A stretch of 64,000 nucleotides of DNA from a virus. Below the pieces are notes generated by a model, which did not search any database, had not been told where the DNA came from, and saw only the letters and a program-made list of their open reading frames with translations. Within the stretch, counting starts at the first letter, position 1; every line of letters begins with the position of its first letter. Position numbers and translations under genes: made by a program. Below are positions 14,722 through 23,176 of this stretch, piece after piece. The stretch spans positions 94,043 to 158,042 of IMG/VR virus record IMGVR_UViG_3300009109_000001; one strand, 5' to 3'.

Positions 14722-15153
14722 ATGAAAAAGTTCCTATTTGTATTGCTATTATTAGTGGCTATGCCCGCACAAGCATTGGAATTGTTAGTAGTTACTGCTA
14801 ACTGGTGCCCTGTTTGTGCTCGTTGGATAGACGAAATTCCAGAGTTTTATGATGATATTGATTTACCAATGATAAAAATAGACATCACTAATGGTATTAT
14901 TGCAAATCAAGAATATTTAGAGCATTATTGGGAAGGCAATATAAAGAGATTATATGCTGTTCCTACGTTTATTATATGGGATGAAGTTAATAAACGCGAA
15001 CTAGTACGTTGGGCAGGTTATCAAAGTGAAGAACATTGGTATGAAATGCTAGAACGTGCTAAATTAAAAGCAGATATTAGCATAATAGACTGTGAAGCGG
15101 TCGGCCACTGCGAAAGTTTTAATCTCGGTCCCATACCACAAAACCAACCATAA
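14722..15153 (+). CDS. Exported thioredoxin-like protein with CPVC motif
   Basis: From ATG 14722 the 143-residue protein has a clear signal peptide (MKKFLFVLLLLVAMPAQA). VVTANWCPVCARW follows, with a C-P-V-C redox pair at the start of the first helix of a thioredoxin fold. VPTFIIW later supplies the cis-Pro loop. Two more Cys near the C terminus (C-E-A-V-G-H-C) could form a second disulfide. It would act in the periplasm on disulfides or as a reductant. Two exported phage peptides at 33480 and 33924 each carry a Cys pair and are possible clients (speculative). Confidence 0.82.
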   Translation: MKKFLFVLLLLVAMPAQALELLVVTANWCPVCARWIDEIPEFYDDIDLPMIKIDITNGIIANQEYLEHYWEGNIKRLYAVPTFIIWDEVNKRELVRWAGYQSEEHWYEMLERAKLKADISIIDCEAVGHCESFNLGPIPQNQP

Positions 15154-15168
15154 GACTAAATCCTACAC

Positions 15169-15174
15169 TAAATA
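15169..15174 (+). promoter_or_regulatory. Late-promoter-like TAAATA
   Basis: CTAAATA occurs five bases before the ATG at 15180; if used as a promoter the mRNA would be almost leaderless, so it may instead drive the following genes. Confidence 0.3.
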
Positions 15175-15179
15175 TCTAT

Positions 15180-15533
15180 ATGGATATCTATCATGTTTGG
15201 TGTGATATCGAAGGTGATATTACCGATAAAGAATGGGCACATAACCTTCGAGAATTTTTAAAATCACTCAAAGAAGAACACAAAATCGAGTCTTATCGTA
15301 TTACTCGGTGTAAATTAGGCTTTCGTAGTATACAAGATTTGCCTGAATGGCATATTATGATTGAAACAAAAGACATGTCTCAATTAGAAAATGCTTTTCA
15401 GAGAGTCGCTAAAGTAGAACATCATGCATTAGACGAAATAGAAAGTCAACTTAAAACAAAGCATCATGCCTTTAATCAGCATGTTGCAGACAATATACAA
15501 CACGCATTATTCAGAGATTGGCCTGATGAGTGA
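15180..15533 (+). CDS. DUF6614-like protein
   Basis: The 117-residue soluble protein matches what I recall of DUF6614: MDIYHVWCDIEGD at the N terminus, an R-I-T-R-C-K-L-G-F segment and W-H-I-M-I-E-T-K-D-M-S-Q-L-E-N-A-F-x-R-V-A. The fold is ferredoxin-like, probably dimeric. Members are common in marine proteobacteria and lack a known function. It overlaps the next gene by eight bases. Confidence 0.65.
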   Translation: MDIYHVWCDIEGDITDKEWAHNLREFLKSLKEEHKIESYRITRCKLGFRSIQDLPEWHIMIETKDMSQLENAFQRVAKVEHHALDEIESQLKTKHHAFNQHVADNIQHALFRDWPDE

Positions 15534-15801
15534 CGATAATGTTATTGACTTTGAAGGGAAGAAAGCAGACAGAATTCCGTTAAAGGAAATTATTGAAACT
15601 GACTTTCACGGCAAAGGAGATGACATTTTCAATGATGAAACAACTCGCGTAATATCCGAAGTTTGGTTGTGGGATACGTTAGCTTTATTAGATGAGCACG
15701 GTATCGATACTACAAATAATGATTTCAACCATGACTTAACAATTATACTTCAATTAATAGATACACTAATATATCGATACAAGGATAAAAAGCATGATTA
15801 A
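15526..15801 (+). CDS. Small acidic protein of unknown function
   Basis: The start is placed at ATG 15526 (MSDDNVIDFEG) because it gives a short overlap with the previous gene; an ATG 60 bases upstream lies deep inside it. The 91-residue product is acidic with a helical C-terminal half (TIILQLIDTLIYRYKDKK). It overlaps the SbmA-like gene by eight bases. No family recognised. Confidence 0.6.
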   Translation: MSDDNVIDFEGKKADRIPLKEIIETDFHGKGDDIFNDETTRVISEVWLWDTLALLDEHGIDTTNNDFNHDLTIILQLIDTLIYRYKDKKHD

Positions 15802-16828
15802 GGCATTTTTTAGAAGTAAAAAATGGGCCTTATGGGCATATGGTGGTGGGGGATTATTAGTTTTATCATTGTGGGTACAAGTACAAATAACTGTAGCAAT
15901 AAACAAATGGTACGGTGGCTTTTATAACTTACTACAAACATCGGGTACATACAAAGACAACTCAGCAGAAGGTATTGCACTATTTTACGACAAGTTACTC
16001 AGTTTTGATTATTGGCTTAATGGCTTTGAAGGCGAGCCGTCATTCGCAGTTTTAGCGTTCCCATATGTTATTTTGGCGGTGCTAACTGGATGGTTTACCC
16101 GTATATATGGATTGCGTTGGCGACAAGCAATGACATTTGATTATATTCCGCGTTGGCGCACAGTTAAAGAAGAAATAGAAGGTGCGTCTCAACGTATTCA
16201 AGAAGACTGCAACCGGTTTGCACGAATTGTAGAATCATTGGGACTCCAAGTAGTAAGAGCAATTATGACACTTGTAGCATTTATTCCAGTATTGTGGGGA
16301 TTAAGTGAGCACGTTGCTATTCCATTCTTTAGTGATATACCCGGCTCATTAGTTTGGACTGCGTTAACAGTATCGGTTGGTGGTATAATTATTTCATGGT
16401 TTGTGGGTTGGAAACTGCCTGGACTTGAATACAATAACCAAAAAGTAGAAGCGGCATTTAGAAAAGACCTTGTATTAGGTGAGGATGACAAAGTAAATTA
16501 TGCACAGCCAGAAACACTGTGGAGTTTATTTACTGGCATACGTTTTAACTATCAGAGACTATATCTTCATTATGGATATTTTGATACGTGGATGATTATG
16601 TATGATCAATTTATGATTATTGTTCCATACTTAATAGTAGGCCCGGGTTTGTTTACTGGTGCAATATTGTTAGGTGTAGTAGTACAAGTATCTAATGCAT
16701 TCCAGAAAGTACATGGTGGATTTGCATTGTTCTTACATAACTGGACTACAATTACAGAACTAAGAAGCATATGGAAACGTTTGCATGAATTCGAACGAAA
16801 CCTTGACAAATACGCTACGATCGCATAG
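15794..16828 (+). CDS. SbmA/BacA-family peptide transporter
   Basis: This 344-residue integral membrane protein has about six TM helices. It matches SbmA/BacA at several conserved spots: VAINKWYGGFYNLLQT, YGLRWRQAMT, IEGASQRIQEDCNRFA, LPGLEYNNQKVEAAFRKDLVLGEDD and the end LHNWTTITELRSIWKRLHEFE. SbmA/BacA dimers use the proton gradient to import peptides such as microcins and defensin-like NCR peptides. At 344 residues it is shorter than the E. coli protein (about 400), missing N-terminal residues. A phage copy is unusual; it could import or export peptides across the inner membrane during infection. Confidence 0.9.
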   Translation: MIKAFFRSKKWALWAYGGGGLLVLSLWVQVQITVAINKWYGGFYNLLQTSGTYKDNSAEGIALFYDKLLSFDYWLNGFEGEPSFAVLAFPYVILAVLTGWFTRIYGLRWRQAMTFDYIPRWRTVKEEIEGASQRIQEDCNRFARIVESLGLQVVRAIMTLVAFIPVLWGLSEHVAIPFFSDIPGSLVWTALTVSVGGIIISWFVGWKLPGLEYNNQKVEAAFRKDLVLGEDDKVNYAQPETLWSLFTGIRFNYQRLYLHYGYFDTWMIMYDQFMIIVPYLIVGPGLFTGAILLGVVVQVSNAFQKVHGGFALFLHNWTTITELRSIWKRLHEFERNLDKYATIA

Positions 16829-17393
16829 TATAGATAAATTAACAAGCAAGTATCCAAATGCTAATTGGGAAAATGTTTTTAGTAAAGGACAGTTAGAAAG
16901 TAAATCATGGCTTGTTGATAAATTACTACACTGGGATGTGGATTTAGGCATTGTGTATATATGTGGTGGTTGGTATGGCCAATTGGCTTCTATGCTGTTT
17001 ATTAGTAAACTTCCTATTATTAGAATTTATTCGTATGACATAGATTCATTTTGCACCCAAATAGCAAATGATATGAATTCTTTCAAATACGTTAATAGGT
17101 TTATGGCAATAACAGAAGATATACATAATTTAGACTACAATAAGTGTGATACTATTATTAATACATCCTGTGAACATATAAAAAACTTTAGTGATTGGTA
17201 TGATAATATTCCAGATAACAAATTATTAGTATTGCAAAGTAATAATTTTAATGAATTAGAAGAACATGTTAATTGTGTTGATAGTTTAGAGGAATTTAAA
17301 CAACAATGTTATATAAGTAATCTCTTATACGGTGGGGAGTTGGATATTAATGTTGCAGGATATACTCGTTATATGTTAATAGGTAGAAAATGA
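16785..17393 (+). CDS. Class I SAM methyltransferase-like protein
   Basis: The 202-residue protein has a Rossmann-like pattern: VYICGGWYGQLASMLF (about 56-71) resembles motif I, RIYSYDID (about 79-86) supplies the acidic strand-2 residue, and C-D-T-I-I-N-T-S-C-E-H resembles motif IV. From memory, similar short methyltransferases occur in marine phages. The start overlaps the SbmA-like gene by 44 bases; a later start would remove the N-terminal helix. It is followed after one base by a glycosyltransferase-like gene, suggesting a role in modifying a surface or small-molecule product. Confidence 0.68.
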   Translation: MNSNETLTNTLRSHSIDKLTSKYPNANWENVFSKGQLESKSWLVDKLLHWDVDLGIVYICGGWYGQLASMLFISKLPIIRIYSYDIDSFCTQIANDMNSFKYVNRFMAITEDIHNLDYNKCDTIINTSCEHIKNFSDWYDNIPDNKLLVLQSNNFNELEEHVNCVDSLEEFKQQCYISNLLYGGELDINVAGYTRYMLIGRK

Positions 17394-17394
17394 A

Positions 17395-18132
17395 TTGGAT
17401 ATTATTTTCATTTCTTATAAAGAACCCAATGCTGAAGTAAATTATCAAGATTTGTTAAGTAAATTTCCTCATGCTAAAAGGGTTCATGGAGTAAGAGGGA
17501 TTTATGAGGCATATTATAAAGCATCTAAATTAAATGAGTCTGATTGCTTTATTACTGTAGATGGTGATACAGTGGTTTGGGATAATTTAAAAGATATAGA
17601 GTTTAATTTTACTAATGATAATCAATTAATTAGATATCCTACAAAAAATAGTATATTAGGTGCTACAGATGCAAGTGGATCTATAAAATGTTGGACTAAA
17701 AATACATTTAACTATATAACAAAAGATAACTTTAATAAAAATTTAGAATGGTATAGATGTGATAATATTGAACAAACTGATGGAAATGTTTGTGTTGGTG
17801 AAACTGTCATTAATAGTTCTACATATCAAGCATTTTGTGCAGGGTTTAGAGAAGCATTTAAAACACATTCGTTGTTTGGTGAACCTAGAATAAATTATAC
17901 ACTTTCATGGTGTATAAAACGAGAAGTAAAAAATGGAAAATCTTGTGCGTTTGGAGCAAGACTTGGCTTTTTATATGCTATAGATAATAAAATTAGTCTT
18001 CAAGACGTTAATGATTTTAAATTTTTAGAAGAGTTATTTACAAATTCTAATATTGAAAACTATATAGATGTAACTAATGAATTAAAAGAAAAATTATATC
18101 AAAAACAGTATAAAATAAAAATTACTATATGA
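17395..18132 (+). CDS. Glycosyltransferase-like (GT-A type) protein, paralogue 1
   Basis: It starts at TTG, one base after the previous stop; the nearby ATG is in another frame and stops after 16 codons. The 245-residue protein begins DIIFISYKEPNAEVN and contains K-R-V-H-G-V-R-G-I and a DGD motif (FITVDGDTVVW) like the metal-binding DXD of GT-A transferases. It shares these three motifs, in order, with the protein at 25446-26390. It overlaps the ATP-grasp gene by four bases. Donor and acceptor are unknown. Confidence 0.65.
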   Translation: MDIIFISYKEPNAEVNYQDLLSKFPHAKRVHGVRGIYEAYYKASKLNESDCFITVDGDTVVWDNLKDIEFNFTNDNQLIRYPTKNSILGATDASGSIKCWTKNTFNYITKDNFNKNLEWYRCDNIEQTDGNVCVGETVINSSTYQAFCAGFREAFKTHSLFGEPRINYTLSWCIKREVKNGKSCAFGARLGFLYAIDNKISLQDVNDFKFLEELFTNSNIENYIDVTNELKEKLYQKQYKIKITI

Positions 18133-19364
18133 ACATATTATTATTGTGCCATAGTAGAGGTTGGAATAAATGTACTGGTATGATTAAAGGGTTAAAACTT
18201 TTAAATCATAGAGTATTTCTTGTGTCAGATCATTATTGGCCAGATCAAATTGAAAGTTTTGAAATATATAGGGCGGAGTTGTTTATAAACTCGACATATG
18301 ATATTAAACAAATTCTATTAGATGTAAAAGAAGTAGATGTAGTTTACAGTCTTACTGAAGATCTGTTGCCATTACAATGCAAACTTGAGCAATATTATGG
18401 GTTAAGTAATTTATATTATGAAACAGCACAAGTGTTGTCTGATAAACAAAAGTTTGATAATCATTGTAAAGAAATAGGGTTTGGAGAACTTATACCAGAT
18501 AGTGTTATACCTGTATGTCATGAAGATTTAGATATATTTAAAGATAAAGGAATATTTGTTAAACCTACTGTTGGATCAGGTATGAGATGTTTAACTCCTT
18601 ATAAAGATTATGAATATACAAGTTTTAAAAATAAAAATAGTTTTATGAAAGAGTTAGGGCCAACATTTTTTAAAGATAATAAACAAGGATTTGCCCATCC
18701 AGATTTCAATAATATAAGATATCATTTAATGGCACAAGAATGTTTATCGATTAGTACACAAGTGTTTGGACTTTATACTCGTATTACGAAAAAAGGTATT
18801 CCTGAAATAATATTTTGGTTATCAATAAAGTTAGAAGATAATCAAGTTATTTCGCATCGTAGTATTAATGAAAATGAAGTACCTATTAAATTAGTAGAAA
18901 TTGCTAAACATTTTTTAAGTACATTTGTTACTTCATTAGAAATAAAAGATATGATATTTTCTGGCCCAGACTTTTATATGTATGATGGTAATATAAAAAT
19001 AATTGATTTAAATCCTCGTCCTGGTGGTGGTATATCTTTTATGGATCAAATACATGATAATGAATTGTTTTCATCTATATTACAAGATAAGTTTATTCCT
19101 TTAAGGAAACATTTTCTATGGACTATTGCTAATATAAAACCAGGAAAAATTAAAAGTATTAGTGATATATCTCATTTAAAACCTTATATAAGAGATACAA
19201 GTTTGCATCAATTAAAACCTGGTTATACGTTGCCTGAAAATATGTATATACCAAAAGGGATTGAGATTATGTTGTCAACAGATGAAAAAAATGGATCTAG
19301 TTTAGATAGTAAACATAGATCCATTTCAGAACAGTTACAGGCGTGTATTATATATGAAAATTAA
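18129..19364 (+). CDS. ATP-grasp family ligase-like protein
   Basis: The 411-residue protein looks like an ATP-grasp enzyme. It has an N-terminal Rossmann-like domain (NILLLCHSRGW, VDVVYSLTED), a central G-I-F-V-K-P-T-V-G-S-G-M-R strand with the ATP-binding Lys, and IIDLNPRPGGG (about 297-307) with the metal-binding Asp/Asn-Pro-Arg typical of carboxylate-amine ligases. These join an acid to an amine or thiol through an acyl phosphate. It lies in a run of methyltransferase and glycosyltransferase-like genes, so a small-molecule or cell-surface conjugate is a plausible product. It converges on the TctC-like gene with overlapping ends. Confidence 0.8.
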   Translation: MNILLLCHSRGWNKCTGMIKGLKLLNHRVFLVSDHYWPDQIESFEIYRAELFINSTYDIKQILLDVKEVDVVYSLTEDLLPLQCKLEQYYGLSNLYYETAQVLSDKQKFDNHCKEIGFGELIPDSVIPVCHEDLDIFKDKGIFVKPTVGSGMRCLTPYKDYEYTSFKNKNSFMKELGPTFFKDNKQGFAHPDFNNIRYHLMAQECLSISTQVFGLYTRITKKGIPEIIFWLSIKLEDNQVISHRSINENEVPIKLVEIAKHFLSTFVTSLEIKDMIFSGPDFYMYDGNIKIIDLNPRPGGGISFMDQIHDNELFSSILQDKFIPLRKHFLWTIANIKPGKIKSISDISHLKPYIRDTSLHQLKPGYTLPENMYIPKGIEIMLSTDEKNGSSLDSKHRSISEQLQACIIYEN

Positions 19365-20131
19365 TTTGAAAAATTACTAATAGCACTATTAACTTTAGAA
19401 GTTATAGCACCACTATTAATTATATATGTCATAGTTCCACCAAATGCAGTTTCCCATGCTTCTGATTGTACTAGTTTAGCAACAACACTTCGAGCATTGT
19501 TTACGGCAGTTTTAGATGCGTTGATAGATACAATAACATCAACAAATGCAAAATCTAAATCTCCATTTGCACTAAATGCAAAGCATTTACCATCCGCTTC
19601 TACTTTAGCTTGTTTAGTTTGAGTTGTAAAAATAGTATCAGTGTCGTTTCCTAGATAACCTCTGGTAGTTGCACCACTTCCGTCATAAGGAACAATAACA
19701 AAATTTATATTATTGTCTTTTCCTACCCTATCAAGGAATTTTTTAACAGGGGGTGATTTCCCCCATGTTGCTATTTTAATTGTTTTACCAGACATGTCTG
19801 ACATTGAAGTAAAAGTGCGAGAACACATTATTGTTTCATATGTCATAATACCGATAATTGTATTTTCATTCATTTCTACTGATGGCATAGATGAATCGCC
19901 TGGCCACTCTGTACTCCACATAGTAAGTACATTTTTATTATTAAAATGACTGGCCGCAACTACAGGATTATTGGCCTGTATAAATTTACTATCAACTTGA
20001 TTGCCAATCATTGACAATACTGCTTTAAAATCTCCTGAGTCGCTACCAGCATTTACGATTGTATAACTGTCATCTGCTGTAGCTGAAAAAGAAGTTAAAA
20101 GCATAGATAGTGCTACTATAACTTTTTTCAT
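19361..20131 (-). CDS. TctC-family periplasmic solute-binding protein
   Basis: The 256-residue protein has a signal peptide (MKKVIVALSMLLTSFSATA) and a TctC-like Venus-flytrap pattern. This comprises YTIVNAGSDSGDFKAVL at the N terminus, G-K-T-I-K-I-A-T-W-G-K-S-P-P in the middle and VPYDGSGATTRGYLGNDTDTIF. It is shorter than most TctC proteins (about 320). The first binding loop is changed, so the ligand may not be citrate. The TctA-like permease lies 0.7 kb further along the same strand, with a FkbM methyltransferase gene between them. Confidence 0.75.
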   Translation of the reverse strand: MKKVIVALSMLLTSFSATADDSYTIVNAGSDSGDFKAVLSMIGNQVDSKFIQANNPVVAASHFNNKNVLTMWSTEWPGDSSMPSVEMNENTIIGIMTYETIMCSRTFTSMSDMSGKTIKIATWGKSPPVKKFLDRVGKDNNINFVIVPYDGSGATTRGYLGNDTDTIFTTQTKQAKVEADGKCFAFSANGDLDFAFVDVIVSINASKTAVNNARSVVAKLVQSEAWETAFGGTMTYIINSGAITSKVNSAISNFSN

Positions 20132-20209
20132 TGATTTAACTCCTTGTTGTAATTGATATCAACTAATTTTATTTACTTTATTATTGATATATGGTACCAA
20201 TTCTTGGTA

Positions 20210-20860
20210 TTAGTTAAATAGATAATGATCGTTACCAAAATCTTCCTTTTGTCTATATCCTAATTCTGTTAAAAAAATGTAGGCATCCTTATTTACTATC
20301 TCAATGTAAATTGGTGGTTTAAATTTTCTTATTGTTTTCTCTGCACCTTTTAATGCCTCTAATTCGTGACTTTCCACATCCATTTTAATAAAATCCACAT
20401 TATGAAAATCATAACTATCTATTGTTTTAGTGTTAACAGATATATCTTTTGGAGTCTGTATAACTTTTTTCTTTGTAAGTTTTTTAAATTCTATTTCCAT
20501 TTCTTCAGCATTATAGTGTAAGGTAGACATACCAGTGAAATAATTTATATATTTCATAGTTGCTGTGCCTGCCCTGTCAGAAATTGCCACTTTGTTTAAA
20601 CTTGCATTCTTTTCTAATACATTTGTTTCCCAACATTCTATATGTTGTGGTATTGGTTCAAATGCTATCACTTTTGTAAATTCATAGGCAAGTCTTTTGG
20701 ACCAAATGCCTACATGAGCACCAATATCTAAAGCTATATTCTTATTAACAATTTGTTTTATTGTAGATAAGTAAGGATTAAATTCGTAATTAGCACTCCA
20801 ACGCCAACCACAATGATCTTCTTCTGGTATATAAAAATGTTTATCGTTTGTTAATTTCAT
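20210..20860 (-). CDS. FkbM-family methyltransferase
   Basis: The 216-residue protein has the FkbM layout: IALDIGAHVGIWSKRLA (motif I, SAM binding), VIAFEPIPQHIECWETNV, and FIKMDVESHELEALKGAEKTI, the family hallmark. The C terminus is YIEIVNKDAYIFLTELGY. Members methylate hydroxyl groups on sugars or polyketides. It overlaps the TctA-like gene by four bases, so the two are co-transcribed on the minus strand. The substrate is likely a glycan, in keeping with glycosyltransferase-like genes nearby (inference). Confidence 0.88.
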   Translation of the reverse strand: MKLTNDKHFYIPEEDHCGWRWSANYEFNPYLSTIKQIVNKNIALDIGAHVGIWSKRLAYEFTKVIAFEPIPQHIECWETNVLEKNASLNKVAISDRAGTATMKYINYFTGMSTLHYNAEEMEIEFKKLTKKKVIQTPKDISVNTKTIDSYDFHNVDFIKMDVESHELEALKGAEKTIRKFKPPIYIEIVNKDAYIFLTELGYRQKEDFGNDHYLFN

Positions 20861-22143
20861 TGATATATTATTATTATTCTTATTGCGTTATCCCAAAATA
20901 AGTCAGTTAAAAAGAACCCATATATTACTGGAAATGTATCTAAATTTCTCATATAATATCCTAGTATAGTTAATACTATTAAACAAATAAGCATCCACTC
21001 TGCTACTGGATAAATTTGAATACTCATTATACATATTATGCTTACAATACCAATGCTCACTATATTTTTGTGTTCTTTATAAAGATATGCTATTTTACCT
21101 AACATGTTAAAACCTGTCCATGATAATAATAGACAAATTAGTATTATAACTGGAATACAATAAAGTATAGAGAAAAATTCTGATTTAATTGTCTCTAAAT
21201 TGAATATATAACCTTGAGACATCATCAAATAGTATATTAGTACCTCACTTCCTACAATTGGTATGCCAAGTATCAGTAATGGTAATAAACTACTCAATGC
21301 TCCACTGTTATTTGCCGCCTCGGCCGCTGAAATACTTTTTAAGTTTGGCATTCTAAAGAATTTTTTTACTAAATTCGCACTAACAAAACTTCCTAGAATA
21401 TTAGTAATGCCAGGTATAAGTCCGCACCAGAATCCAACAACACTTCCTAACATTGTTGCAGGTAACGTATTTTTTCCTATAGCAAATTTAGTTATTTTTT
21501 TAGGTGTACTGATAGTTAAATTTTTAAATTTTAATATTTCAGGAATAATATACAAGCCTATCATTACACTACTAAAAGGTATGCCCAAAGTTAAGTAATC
21601 TATACCAAATGTGCCCCATGTTTCATATGTAGTATTATTAAATCCAATTTTGGCAAGCACACCTCCTAATATAAAAAGAAGCAATGTTTTATATATTTGT
21701 TGTTTTGTGTATAATGTTATTAGTATAATTGCTAAACCAATAACAATTAATTGAATAGTACTATTGTAAAATTTAAAAATATGTAATATTTGTGGGAAAA
21801 ATAGTAGAAATACTCCTACGGCAAATATAGAACCTATACTGCTTGCTATTGCGTTGCTACTTACAGCAAGATGGCCAACTCCTTTTGTAAATAATTTATG
21901 ACCAATTCTTGCAGTAGTAACTGCTGTCGCGTCACCAGGAATTCCATAAAGTATAGCAGTAACACTGTTTGTATAATTTGATGTTATTATGAGTGCTATA
22001 TAAAATGCTAAAATATTAATTGGCTCAGTGTTTGCCAATATAGCATAAACTGTTGCTATTGCTAAAAATGGACCAGCGCCGGGAATGATTCCAAAAATTA
22101 TTCCACTTGCTATGCCAAATAAAGACCACAATAATAGAATCAC
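20857..22143 (-). CDS. TctA-family tricarboxylate transporter permease
   Basis: The 428-residue protein has about 11 TM segments and two TctA signatures: GIIFGIIPGAGPFLAIAT near the N terminus, and ILYGIPGDATAVTTARIGHKLFTKGVG (conserved G-x-P-G and Gly-rich loop). A second inverted repeat has FWCGLIPGITNILGSF. TctA is the large membrane subunit of tripartite tricarboxylate transporters and normally works with TctB and a TctC binding protein. No TctB is seen here; a TctC-like gene lies downstream. It is shorter than cellular TctA (about 500). A phage-encoded transporter could feed the infected cell (inference). Confidence 0.87.
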   Translation of the reverse strand: MILLLWSLFGIASGIIFGIIPGAGPFLAIATVYAILANTEPINILAFYIALIITSNYTNSVTAILYGIPGDATAVTTARIGHKLFTKGVGHLAVSSNAIASSIGSIFAVGVFLLFFPQILHIFKFYNSTIQLIVIGLAIILITLYTKQQIYKTLLLFILGGVLAKIGFNNTTYETWGTFGIDYLTLGIPFSSVMIGLYIIPEILKFKNLTISTPKKITKFAIGKNTLPATMLGSVVGFWCGLIPGITNILGSFVSANLVKKFFRMPNLKSISAAEAANNSGALSSLLPLLILGIPIVGSEVLIYYLMMSQGYIFNLETIKSEFFSILYCIPVIILICLLLSWTGFNMLGKIAYLYKEHKNIVSIGIVSIICIMSIQIYPVAEWMLICLIVLTILGYYMRNLDTFPVIYGFFLTDLFWDNAIRIIIIYQ

Positions 22144-22778
22144 TGTACATGACCAAGATCTAATACTTTTTGAAATAAATGTTTATCAAATTTTAAACAA
22201 ATAACTAATAACATCATATTATTTGCTACTGAGTGAACACTGTGTCTTTTGTTACCATTAAAATACCAAATACTGCCGTTTCTGCCTTTTATGATTTTAT
22301 CATCATATATCCATTTGAATTGATATTCGTTAGCATTAACAAAGCCAACTAGTCTAATTTCTTCGTAAGTATAATCTTCTTTATTAATATCAAAATGGTC
22401 TGGAAAAAAACTTCCTGAATCCATACGAAGAAAATGACATCGACCTAACCATGGTTTCCATGGTTCTAAAAGATTTTGTAATTCCTCGCAATGATCATAT
22501 ACAGGGGTTGTTACGTTAATATCATGATTATGTATTACTTGCCCTGTTTCTATTTCATAATCTCTTAAACTTGTTAAATCAGGAACACCGTGGAGACCAC
22601 CATCAATGCTGGTCACACTTAATCCCCATCTGTTATTTGGTTTACTAGGGTTATAACGTTTCCAGTTAAGTTTGAATATTTCTAATTCTTTTAATAACTT
22701 TTTATGGTTAAATCTATTCAGTTCAATCCAATCAACCATAGAATATAATCGTAAAAGTGCTTTATCATCATCATTCAT
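22140..22778 (-). CDS. 2OG oxygenase/cupin-like protein
   Basis: The 212-residue protein has a jelly-roll-like core: CHFLRMDSGSFFPDHFDINKED gives an H-x-D pair, and G-S-I-W-Y-F-N-G-N-K-R-H-S-V-H-S gives the distal His region, as in aspartyl hydroxylase-type 2OG-Fe(II) oxygenases. It overlaps the TctA-like gene by four bases and is therefore first in that minus-strand operon apart from the small gene before it. The substrate is unknown. Confidence is moderate because the 2OG-binding Arg is not obvious. Confidence 0.62.
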   Translation of the reverse strand: MNDDDKALLRLYSMVDWIELNRFNHKKLLKELEIFKLNWKRYNPSKPNNRWGLSVTSIDGGLHGVPDLTSLRDYEIETGQVIHNHDINVTTPVYDHCEELQNLLEPWKPWLGRCHFLRMDSGSFFPDHFDINKEDYTYEEIRLVGFVNANEYQFKWIYDDKIIKGRNGSIWYFNGNKRHSVHSVANNMMLLVICLKFDKHLFQKVLDLGHVQ

Positions 22779-22795
22779 ACGTTTATAATGTAAAT

Positions 22796-23095
22796 TTATA
22801 AAGAAATTTTCTCAAACTTTAGTGTAACATCTTTAGATGGTGTTATTCCCATAACCAGAGACATATATTCATTATATTTTGCTTCATCTACGAATTCTCT
22901 TGTAGTTATGACTGATAATCCATCTTCTGCTAATTCTTGACTTTTAGATATTACTCTGTCAGTTTCATATTCTTCTCTTTTAGAAGATACATCATCTAAA
23001 TATTCGCTATGATCATTCCAAAAATCAGTAGTTGAACTGTAAACTTTTTCTGCATCTAATAGAGATGTTATTTTATATTTGACTGTGTGTGGCAT
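22796..23095 (-). CDS. Small soluble protein of unknown function
   Basis: The 99-residue protein is charged, with a strand-rich start (HTVKYKITSLLDAEKVY) and end (DVTLKFEKISL). No signal peptide or known motif is seen. It leads the minus-strand operon of oxygenase, TctA, FkbM and TctC-like genes. Confidence 0.55.
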   Translation of the reverse strand: MPHTVKYKITSLLDAEKVYSSTTDFWNDHSEYLDDVSSKREEYETDRVISKSQELAEDGLSVITTREFVDEAKYNEYMSLVMGITPSKDVTLKFEKISL

Positions 23096-23111
23096 TATTA
23101 TTCCTCTTTCC

Positions 23112-23140
23112 TTGACAATATCATTGAAATATAATATAAT
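23112..23140 (+). promoter_or_regulatory. Perfect sigma70-type promoter
   Basis: TTGACA (23112-23117), 17-base spacer, TATAAT (23135-23140), ahead of the nucleotidyltransferase-cupin gene. A TTAAATA core (23165-23171) lies between it and the ATG at 23177, so early and late transcription are both possible. Confidence 0.75.
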
Positions 23141-23176
23141 AGTATATGTTAAGTATATTTATAGTTAAATATTAAC

